From Alphaproteobacteria bacterium UBA3307 (GTDB taxonomy: Bacteria > Pseudomonadota > Alphaproteobacteria > RF32 > CAG-239): a stretch of DNA of 7,806 nt. Shown here piece after piece: positions 1 to 6,101 of the stretch (within the stretch, counting starts at the first letter, position 1; each line of letters begins with the position of its first letter). The notes below the pieces were generated by a model. The model had not been told where the DNA came from and did not search any database. It saw only the letters and a program-made list of their open reading frames with translations. The stretch is taken from positions 1 to 7,806 of the forward strand of contig DEST01000057.1 in the NCBI GenBank assembly GCA_002361365.1, in the 5' to 3' direction. Made by a program: the position numbers and the translations under genes.

Positions 1-78
1 TGTCATTCTTGGGCTTGCCGACAGGCAAGAACCGAGAATCTCTTGAGTACTGAGATCCTCGCTTTCGCAAGGATGACA
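1..78. repeat. Two-lobed palindromic intergenic element
   Basis: The ends are inverted: TGTCATTCTTG at 1-11 pairs with CAAGGATGACA at 68-78 (11 bp, one G-T pair). Inside are smaller inverted pairs: CTTGCC/GGCAAG at 14-19 and 24-29, GAGAATCTC/GAGATCCTC at 34-42 and 52-60 (one mismatch), and an alternative hairpin ATCCTCGC/GCAAGGAT around a TTTC loop (55-74, one mismatch). The element can therefore fold as one long arm or as two side hairpins. This is the look of dispersed REP/MITE-like palindromes common between genes in many Proteobacteria. No reading frame or transposase is associated with it. The window starts at its first base, so further sequence to the left cannot be excluded. The family assignment is inferred. 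Confidence 0.6.
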
Positions 79-100
79 GTAAAAATCGCAAGGATGACAG
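65..100 (+). repeat. 15-bp direct duplication of the palindrome end
   Basis: TCGCAAGGATGACAG occurs at 65-79 and again, identically, at 86-100, with a period of 21 bases. The second copy is a detached right end of the palindromic element without its partner arm. It could be a remnant of a second element or a slippage or insertion scar. Confidence 0.7.
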
Positions 101-120
101 GACATTTTTTGCGCCGGCAA

Positions 121-160
121 TAAAAAAATGGCGTACATTTTCATGCACGCCATTTTTTAA
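121..160. terminator. Bidirectional intrinsic terminator behind the giant prepilin gene
   Basis: AAAAAATGGCGT (123-134) pairs perfectly with ACGCCATTTTTT (147-158). One A/C mismatch follows, then a further CAT/ATG pairing (136-138 with 143-145) around a TTTC loop. Read on the minus strand the stem ends in a run of T, 15-50 bases past the stop codon at 173-175. Read on the plus strand it also ends in six T. It should stop the pilin transcript and could also stop transcripts entering from the left. Confidence 0.85.
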
Positions 161-172
161 ACAGAGCAGGCG

Positions 173-3100
173 TTACCACAACTCATCATACTTCAACGCC
201 GGGTCATTCAACTGCTCTTCACGATACGTAGCATTATTACCTGATGGATAATACGATTCCGCCGGCGTATCATACTGATAGTCAAAGCTGTCATAGTTAC
301 TTCCCGATTTCCACCAATAAGCATCATCACCTTCGGCAGTTCTCAGCAAGTGCATACCTTTTGATGCCTTTTTATTATCAAAATAGCAATAGGTTGTCAC
401 AATGCCTTCAATTGTTCCCGGTTTAACCGGAAATACATTCCAATAAAATTTCGAAGTATTTTCCGCAGAACCGATTTCATTAGAAATCAAATGGCTTGGC
501 TCACTACCGGTAACATTTTTAACAATATCACCATAAACTTCTTCCGGATAAATGAAGCCCATAAACACTGCCCAACCTGCCATATATCCTGAGGTTTTAC
601 CTTCCAACTGAATCGTATTTGCTTTAAGCCATGTACTTTGTTGGAAAGTGACCGGTGGCATTCCTTCTTTGTTACGTTGCAAAACATAGGTTGCCGCTTT
701 TGGAGTTTGTAAAAAGTTCACAACCGAAGTTTCCGGTTCTTTGTCGTTTTCCTTTGCAATTACCAAATTATTGATATTATTAAGTTTGAATTTTTTATTT
801 CCAACATCCACAAAACCATGAGATAAATTCAAGGTTGATGTATGAATCGTTGCGTTAAGATTTTCATTTTGCAAAGTTGTTCCTTGAACCTGAATAATAC
901 CATCTTGTGCCATAATCTTTTCTACATCGGAATCGGAAGTTTTATCCGTAATCTGCCCACCTTTAGATTTAAACTCGAATGATACATCATCATCCTCACC
1001 TGCTCCAGTCCGTTGTGCTAAAGTAACTTTAGCAAACTGCGGTTCTACATCATTCAGCATCGCTTGCCTATCTTCCTGACTTCCCGAATCTTTTGAAGCT
1101 CCCGTTATTGCAGATTGACCAATATATGGATTTTTATGTGTACCTCCGGCATCACTTCCCCATTCGTCATTAACATAATAGCCGGAACCAGCGGCTTGCG
1201 GTACTGCTTGCAAATAGCCGACCTGTGCCATTTTAAATTCCTTCGGCACTACTGTGATAACACGGCCATACCCCGGAGGACACTGCGGTGCTACAACTCG
1301 CCCCAAATACGGAGAAACGTACTCATTACTTTTAGCATCAGGCCATTTTGAACTATCCCAATTATCATTATCCCATTTTTCCATTCCATCTGCCAAAATA
1401 TTTATCGTATTCTCTTTTTTGTTGTTACGTGAAATATAAATAGCTTTGGTTATAAAATCCGGCAAAATATCACTCAAACGTGCGCCCAAACGTGAGGTCA
1501 GCTTAATATCTTTCATCACTGAAGTATATGCCGGATTCACCATATACGTGTCATACGGACGTTTGGATGAGCCGTTATACTGAGCATATACACTTCCTCC
1601 GCTGTCTGCTCCTCTAATCGGGTTATTATATTTTACGCGCTTACCTTCACTATCATAGTTGTTAGCCACAAACCGCGACGCCCTAATCGTACCAGAAGCC
1701 GCGTTGGCAATTTGTGGTCCATTTCTTGGGTCATTTTCATCTTTAACAACATCGTTAGCATCTGGAGATAATTCAATAAGTCCTTTACGAATATAAATTG
1801 AACCAGCCGGCATATAAGTTGTGCCTTTCCCTGGTTTTTCTTCATCCGACACAATATTTACCAATTCTGTACCTTTTTCCGTACTTTCAACATAAGCTCT
1901 GTCGTGCGTATTATCTAAATCAATATAAACAACTCTCTGCCCAGGATCTTCGCCGCCATTAGTAGTATTGGCCACAATATTTACTGCAGCATTATATTGA
2001 TTGTTATTCATATTGCCGTCATCGGCAGCTGTATCAACCCCCATTGCCAAAAACTTTTTAGGCATATACGCTCCGCCCTCTTCATGTGTATCATCACTTG
2101 TAAACACCGTATTTCCATGTCCGGCAATTTTGAATGAAGTATCTTTGCGTTTACCCTCATTATCAAAATCTATTCCTTGGTCATTATAATTTGTCCCAAA
2201 GTTTTCCTCTTTATTGTCATTTCCTTGAATTGTAAATATCGGCTTATTATCCGCATCTGTCACTTGCAAGGTTGTGCCAACCATATCCACATGACCGCCG
2301 TTTTGATATTTCACTTGATACTCATCACCTTCTGCGGCATCACTACCCGTGCCTAAACCACCGCCGACAGTCATTTCATTAAGTCCTAAATCCATACCCA
2401 TTTCATCAGTAGCCAGTACGATTCTGCGAGCAGTGCTTGCATCTCCGACTTTTTCACCTCCTTCTCCTATAATATCTTGTTTTTCGTTGGAAGCATTATT
2501 ATGCACCGTCAGCAATACACCCTGATTATCCATAATCACCTGTGTGCCATGGTCAGTCAAATCACTTGTTTTTGCATCTTCACCTGCCGGCAAGTCATAC
2601 TTCTCTTTATCAAAGCGCATAACTATTGCTTCATTATTGATTTCCACCTGACTCTTGGCCGATTTTACCTTTGTCGGGTTGTCTTCATCAACACCAACAT
2701 CATTGCGATTCCGGATATGAATTCCCTCATTGTCCACATCCATCCACTTTATTTTATCATCAATTTTTTCTGAACCGGTAGAAAGCGAGGCTGAGCGAAT
2801 ATGTTGCGTATCAACTTGTCCGGCAGCCAAAACCCCATTAACCAGCATATTGGAATCCACCATCACCGGAAATTGTTGTTCTTGAGTATACTTAACTTCT
2901 ATGTCTTGCAGCTGCCCGTCACTACTTACCAAAGAACTTTTACCTTCCTGATTATCGGCGCCTTTGAACTTGCCGCTGGCCATCAAGATATTGGTTTTAT
3001 ACTTATTGGTTGAGCTTGAATTTTCCGGATTCTCAGGGTCTTGTGTTACACTAAACCCATCTCCGTTGCCCAAAACATCGTCTGAAACCACAATCTGGTC

Positions 3101-4387
3101 ATCAAGCAATTTTACCACATTGGCATCTGCATCGCTACCTTTTTCATCTGATGCTGACTGAACATGGCCGCTACGTGCGTTAATCAAATAATGCGGAGTT
3201 TTGGTCGTTACAGCATCTTCGCCCTCTCCCTCGGTAGACGAATCTTCTTTATACAAACCGAGCTGAACGCGCGTACCATCATACATTATCTCATTTTCAT
3301 CAACAAAAAATCTCTTGGCCGCAGCCTCAAGCGAACCGGCAATATATGCATTTATCCCATGGTCTTTGCCGTTTTCCGTGTCATCGGAAACATACAGCGC
3401 ATAGTCCTTAAAATCATAAGCCTCACGGTCTCCGGTTTTGTGGTCATATGGCTCAATATCGCCATTATGCACATACAGCTTATCATAATCCGGTGCATTT
3501 TCCATTGCCCCATCTTCATTATCTTCGGCCTTGGCGTGTCCGTCTGCTCCAACAATCAATTGATTGATATTGCGAATACTGAAAAATCCTTTTGTATTCG
3601 GGTCAATACGGTCATCGCCATACGGATTATCGCCGGAAGTTTGGTCATAGTTACCCATATAAATATCGGTATGCATCATATTGCGCCACAACTCACCGTT
3701 TTCCGCCGTACGTTGCAAATACTTTTCATTATCTTGCCCCAAACCGCCGGTACTGCTGTTAATGGCATCAACCGACGAGGTAACAATGGAATATTCACCG
3801 GCATTTCCGCCGACTTTACCTAAATCGCCCTCCGACAAGCTCCACGTTCCGCCCACACCGCGAGCTTTGCCGCCGCGCACATAGCCGCCGTTAGAACCGA
3901 TTAAGGAAGCAATACGCACCGTACGCTCTTGTCCGATGGAATCCTCATCTTGAGATTTGGAAGGAAACACCATAAATGCCGTCAAGTTATTGCCTTGGCG
4001 CGCCACGGCAAATTCTGGATTACCATAATTGTATAAGTCTTTATCCGGTTTATAGCCATATGGCAAATATCTTTCAAATTCGTCCGAAATATTAAGTGTA
4101 GCATCAAGCTCTGAAACTTTGGTACTGATATCATCTTTAGTCATAATATCGCCGTCTTCCATTACTTCCATAATGTCAATATAGTGCGCAGCCACCAAAT
4201 CATTCCACGAATTCATATACGAACGAATTGCCGAGGCGGTGTTGATATCTTCCACCTCCATTGTGCGTTCGGCTGATTTTTTATACATTGTCGGTGTTAC
4301 CACGGCAATCAGACCGAGCATAGCTAGGGCTTCAATCATCAAACCACCTTTTTCTATGACGGATTTTTTATTATTAAACTTTTTCAT
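173..4387 (-). CDS. Giant type IV prepilin-like protein with PilV/shufflon-type N-terminal region (1404 aa)
   Basis: Probable minor pilin or pilus-tip adhesin, exported and cleaved by a prepilin peptidase. Seen: a basic leader (residues 1-14), then a class III cleavage site between G14 and G15 with glutamate at +5 (GGLMIEALAML), a ~20-residue hydrophobic helix, and an amphipathic helix. Residues ~100-205 follow the pattern I associate with the constant N-terminal domain of conjugative PilV proteins: a YLPYGY segment, a hydrophobic strand, IASLIGSNGGYV, then GVGGTWS. Residues ~270-1030 are very acidic, rich in Asp, Asn and Gly, with recurring D-N-[EQ]-G-[IV] turns and G-x-[LI]-x-A strands, like a fibrous stalk. 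Cysteine occurs only at 1036 (QCPPGYG) and 1334 (TTYCYF). R64 PilV-type proteins are several hundred residues, so this is about three times longer. The ATG at 4385-4387 is chosen for its AGGAGA; a TTG five codons upstream lies before that site. It lies 32 bases after its neighbour, in one operon. The exact ligand or role is unknown. Confidence 0.8.
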   Translation of the reverse strand: MKKFNNKKSVIEKGGLMIEALAMLGLIAVVTPTMYKKSAERTMEVEDINTASAIRSYMNSWNDLVAAHYIDIMEVMEDGDIMTKDDISTKVSELDATLNISDEFERYLPYGYKPDKDLYNYGNPEFAVARQGNNLTAFMVFPSKSQDEDSIGQERTVRIASLIGSNGGYVRGGKARGVGGTWSLSEGDLGKVGGNAGEYSIVTSSVDAINSSTGGLGQDNEKYLQRTAENGELWRNMMHTDIYMGNYDQTSGDNPYGDDRIDPNTKGFFSIRNINQLIVGADGHAKAEDNEDGAMENAPDYDKLYVHNGDIEPYDHKTGDREAYDFKDYALYVSDDTENGKDHGINAYIAGSLEAAAKRFFVDENEIMYDGTRVQLGLYKEDSSTEGEGEDAVTTKTPHYLINARSGHVQSASDEKGSDADANVVKLLDDQIVVSDDVLGNGDGFSVTQDPENPENSSSTNKYKTNILMASGKFKGADNQEGKSSLVSSDGQLQDIEVKYTQEQQFPVMVDSNMLVNGVLAAGQVDTQHIRSASLSTGSEKIDDKIKWMDVDNEGIHIRNRNDVGVDEDNPTKVKSAKSQVEINNEAIVMRFDKEKYDLPAGEDAKTSDLTDHGTQVIMDNQGVLLTVHNNASNEKQDIIGEGGEKVGDASTARRIVLATDEMGMDLGLNEMTVGGGLGTGSDAAEGDEYQVKYQNGGHVDMVGTTLQVTDADNKPIFTIQGNDNKEENFGTNYNDQGIDFDNEGKRKDTSFKIAGHGNTVFTSDDTHEEGGAYMPKKFLAMGVDTAADDGNMNNNQYNAAVNIVANTTNGGEDPGQRVVYIDLDNTHDRAYVESTEKGTELVNIVSDEEKPGKGTTYMPAGSIYIRKGLIELSPDANDVVKDENDPRNGPQIANAASGTIRASRFVANNYDSEGKRVKYNNPIRGADSGGSVYAQYNGSSKRPYDTYMVNPAYTSVMKDIKLTSRLGARLSDILPDFITKAIYISRNNKKENTINILADGMEKWDNDNWDSSKWPDAKSNEYVSPYLGRVVAPQCPPGYGRVITVVPKEFKMAQVGYLQAVPQAAGSGYYVNDEWGSDAGGTHKNPYIGQSAITGASKDSGSQEDRQAMLNDVEPQFAKVTLAQRTGAGEDDDVSFEFKSKGGQITDKTSDSDVEKIMAQDGIIQVQGTTLQNENLNATIHTSTLNLSHGFVDVGNKKFKLNNINNLVIAKENDKEPETSVVNFLQTPKAATYVLQRNKEGMPPVTFQQSTWLKANTIQLEGKTSGYMAGWAVFMGFIYPEEVYGDIVKNVTGSEPSHLISNEIGSAENTSKFYWNVFPVKPGTIEGIVTTYCYFDNKKASKGMHLLRTAEGDDAYWWKSGSNYDSFDYQYDTPAESYYPSGNNATYREEQLNDPALKYDELW

Positions 4388-4393
4388 CGGCGT

Positions 4394-4399
4394 TCTCCT
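4394..4399 (-). promoter_or_regulatory. Ribosome binding site fixing the start of the giant prepilin
   Basis: On the minus strand AGGAGA sits six bases before ATG 4385-4387. A longer in-frame reading could begin at TTG 4400-4402, but that start would lie upstream of this site and would prefix the leader with MRRTP. The spacing, and the short basic leader ending at the Gly-Gly cleavage site, both favour the ATG. Confidence 0.85.
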
Positions 4400-4419
4400 C
4401 AATCAGTTAAATGAGTATT

Positions 4420-5658
4420 TTATTCTGTCGGCTCAACCGGATTTTCCGGTGTTGGCGTTTCAGTATTGTTTTCAGAATTTGCTCTGCGTTTTCTGCTATT
4501 CATTCGTTGTTCCTCGTGCATTAGATTATAGCAATGATAAGCGGTATCCGTTCCCGGAAAAACCTCATACGCAAACATACACGGCGTATTGGTGCAATTA
4601 GCCTGAAAAGATTCGTTTTTCCAAAACAAAGCATCTTCTTTTAATAATTCGTATTCAAAAACTTGATTCACATTACGTTGCTTTTGCGTGGTAACTTGTC
4701 CGTCTTCCCCTTCAACCCGCTGATTGCCGAAAGACACAATATCCACACTCACTCCTTTTTTGTCTTCACCGGAACGGCGTCCCTCATCTGCACGTTTGAT
4801 ATGCCCACTTCGCGAATTAAGCCCAAACATCTGGCAAGAACCGGCAGACGAACATTTGGTCCAACCATAAATCGTTTCTGCACCAGAATCTTTAGATAAA
4901 AGATTAGCAAAAATCGGCAACGGATATCTGAAATTGTTGTCATCTTCCGTTTTAGAAAGCCATTTTTCCGGAATTTGTGCAAAAGTCACCAAATAGCGTC
5001 CATAACCTCCGACATTTGATTTTTTGACATTATTGCTCGTCGGATTATCAGGACTTTCTGGCGTTTCCGGTTCTGTCGCACCCATAGGATTTTCCGGCGT
5101 TTCCGTACCGGAAGAAGTCGTTGTTTGTTTCAAGTCGCACCGAATAAACTGGTCAGCACTGTTGGCATTTTCGGCATATTCCGTCAAACAATAAACAAAG
5201 TGATAAATTCCGCTCGGAAAAACCGCCACATCGGTTTCATAGCCCAACGGAATATGGGTCATAAAGTTATTTTTATTTGGATATTCCGACCATATTTTTG
5301 AGGTATCCTGAACCGTAAATCCCTTCATTGATTCATTATTTACGGTAATCATATTACCCGTGCAACCGCCTCTCTTTTTCACGGCAAGCGGGTTAAAACA
5401 ACTAACATCTACCGGTCCGTAAGCACTGGCACGTTCAGAATCCGGAATACTCGGATTATCATAATCCCAACCGTTGTTCTGACCATACATAATTTCGCAT
5501 TCCATCGTTTTAAGCATCGCTTCATGTTCTGCTTTGAAACGATTGGTTACAGTTGCAGCACGAATCTCATTAAGCGCGTGTTCCTTATCCACACGCGGAG
5601 AAACGTTAAAAAATGCCAATGCTACCATAATTGTAGCCAACAATATCCATATATACAT
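4420..5658 (-). CDS. Membrane-anchored, cysteine-rich protein of the prepilin operon, possibly PilM-like (412 aa)
   Basis: I do not firmly recognise this protein. Residues 2-19 are hydrophobic with no basic leader and no prepilin G-x4-E site, so it looks like an N-terminal membrane anchor or uncleaved signal. A charged, Ala-rich helix follows (to ~50). The rest should be extracytoplasmic: it has ten cysteines (54, 87, 99, 157, 174, 269, 275, 355, 360, 376), suiting disulfide bonding. A Pro/Glu/Thr/Ser-rich linker at ~180-210 splits two folded parts, and a similar tail (TETPTPENPVEPTE) ends the protein just after a basic patch, NSRKRR. The short hydrophobic N-terminus followed by a Thr-Asn-x-Phe helix recalls PilM of IncI-type thin pili, but PilM is far shorter; this is a weak inference. 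The start is ATG 5656-5658 with GAGG eight bases upstream; the frame upstream closes at a TAG within 30 bases with no ATG, GTG or TTG between. It is first in the two-gene unit, and partnership with the giant prepilin is likely from position and two shared motifs. Confidence 0.75.
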   Translation of the reverse strand: MYIWILLATIMVALAFFNVSPRVDKEHALNEIRAATVTNRFKAEHEAMLKTMECEIMYGQNNGWDYDNPSIPDSERASAYGPVDVSCFNPLAVKKRGGCTGNMITVNNESMKGFTVQDTSKIWSEYPNKNNFMTHIPLGYETDVAVFPSGIYHFVYCLTEYAENANSADQFIRCDLKQTTTSSGTETPENPMGATEPETPESPDNPTSNNVKKSNVGGYGRYLVTFAQIPEKWLSKTEDDNNFRYPLPIFANLLSKDSGAETIYGWTKCSSAGSCQMFGLNSRSGHIKRADEGRRSGEDKKGVSVDIVSFGNQRVEGEDGQVTTQKQRNVNQVFEYELLKEDALFWKNESFQANCTNTPCMFAYEVFPGTDTAYHCYNLMHEEQRMNSRKRRANSENNTETPTPENPVEPTE

Positions 5659-5699
5659 CGATTTTTCCTCAATCGAATTATACTACTTTACTGCAGTGT

Positions 5700-5728
5700 A
5701 TCATATTTTTATGCAAATTACTACCATA
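5700..5728 (-). promoter_or_regulatory. Candidate promoter of the prepilin operon
   Basis: On the minus strand TATGAT (5700-5705) is a good -10 hexamer. The hexamer 17 bases upstream is TATGGT (5723-5728), a poor -35, as expected for an activator-dependent promoter. Predicted transcription would begin near 5693, giving a ~35-base leader to the ATG at 5658. A perfect TATAAT also exists at 5677-5682, but its start would fall on the ribosome binding site, so I prefer the upstream one. AT-rich DNA makes chance matches likely. Confidence 0.25.
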
Positions 5729-5750
5729 TTTTTGTTACATTTTTGTTACA
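5728..5750 (-). promoter_or_regulatory. Two tandem 11-bp boxes upstream of the prepilin operon promoter
   Basis: On the minus strand TGTAACA-AAAA-TGTAACA spans 5750 to 5733, followed by AAAAAT. The two 7-mers are identical and their starts are 11 bases apart, one helical turn, which puts both on the same face of the DNA. They lie roughly 40-57 bases upstream of the predicted transcription start. Tandem 7-mers with 4-base spacers are the usual binding layout of OmpR/PhoB-type response regulators. That reading is an inference, and a simple AT-rich UP-like element or slippage duplication is also possible. Confidence 0.4.
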
Positions 5751-5825
5751 TTTTCAGCACATAATAACCTAAAAGTTATTGGTTTATCGCCTTTTTACTA
5801 TTTGGAATATTTGAATAAATAAGAT

Positions 5826-5856
5826 AAAAAGGATTCCCCAAAACAAGGGAATCCTT
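5826..5856 (-). terminator. Intrinsic terminator in repeat unit A
   Basis: AAGGATTCCC (5829-5838) and GGGAATCCTT (5847-5856) form a perfect 10-bp stem with an 8-base loop. On the minus strand the stem runs straight into TTTTTATCTT. The orientation suits termination of transcripts coming from the PPDK side, as a second stop behind unit B. Confidence 0.7.
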
Positions 5857-5941
5857 CTTATACCGGCACAGCCTCGCCAAAACTCGGATAGCGCGGCGAT
5901 TGCGATGCGGAATTTTTGACACCGTGTACAAAGAAGTACAC

Positions 5942-5974
5942 AAAAAAGGATTTCTCATACAAAGGAATCCTTTT
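5942..5974 (-). terminator. Intrinsic terminator in repeat unit B (first stop behind PPDK)
   Basis: AAAAGGATTTC (5944-5954) pairs with GGAATCCTTTT (5964-5974) over 11 positions, with one T/G pair in the plus-strand reading and an A/C mismatch in the minus-strand reading. On the minus strand it ends in six T. It begins about 128 bases past the PPDK stop codon and is the nearest good terminator candidate for that gene. Confidence 0.65.
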
Positions 5975-6101
5975 CATATTGGCACAGCCTTGCTAAAACT
6001 CGGATAGCGCGGCGATTGCGAAGTGGAATTTTTGACGCCGTGTACAAAGAAGTACACAAGGAGAAAATTTCCAAGCAAGCGCCCGCTAGACGAGTTTTAA
6101 A

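Larger units (their letters stand above)
5826..6059. repeat. Two tandem ~117-bp intergenic repeat units
   Basis: Unit A is ~5826-5942 and unit B ~5943-6059. Their period is 116-117 bases, with a single-base length difference in the first third. Each has, in plus-strand order, a terminator-like GGATT/AATCC hairpin, GGCACAGCC, a GC-rich core CTCGGATAGCGCGGCGATTG, a GGAATTTTTGAC block and the dyad GTGTAC-AAAGAA-GTACAC. From the core to the end of the dyad (5883-5941 against 5999-6057) only three of 59 bases differ, while the hairpin part differs more. No credible gene covers the units; a 60-codon frame at 5776-5958 is made of repeat sequence. The function is unknown: it could be a dispersed palindromic element, a small structured RNA, or a duplicated gene end. 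I see nothing notable in 5751-5825 or 6060-6101. Confidence 0.8.

Noticed and set aside
3164..3823. 219-codon hydrophobic plus-strand frame opposite the giant prepilin
   Set aside because: Its hydrophobicity is what the complement of an Asp/Asn/Glu-rich coding sequence yields, and it lies wholly within a better supported gene.
4388..4402. TTG start adding five residues (MRRTP) to the giant prepilin
   Set aside because: The added codons overlap the AGGAGA ribosome binding site of the following ATG, which gives a normal prepilin leader.
5677..5682. Perfect TATAAT as the -10 of the prepilin operon
   Set aside because: Transcription from it would begin at the ribosome binding site, leaving no leader, and no -35 lies at the right distance; the TATGAT further upstream fits better.
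5776..5958. 60-codon minus-strand frame in the intergenic region
   Set aside because: It is built from the tandem repeat unit and a terminator hairpin, and its sequence is explained by the repeat.
5979..5988. Shufflon recombination site (GTGCCAAT on the minus strand in repeat unit B)
   Set aside because: Only about eight bases match the start of the R64 sfx repeat as I remember it, unit A reads GTGCCGGT at the same place, and no recombinase or inverted gene segments are present.
5826..6059. CRISPR-like array
   Set aside because: There are only two copies, the unit is over 100 bases long with no unique spacers, and there are no cas genes.
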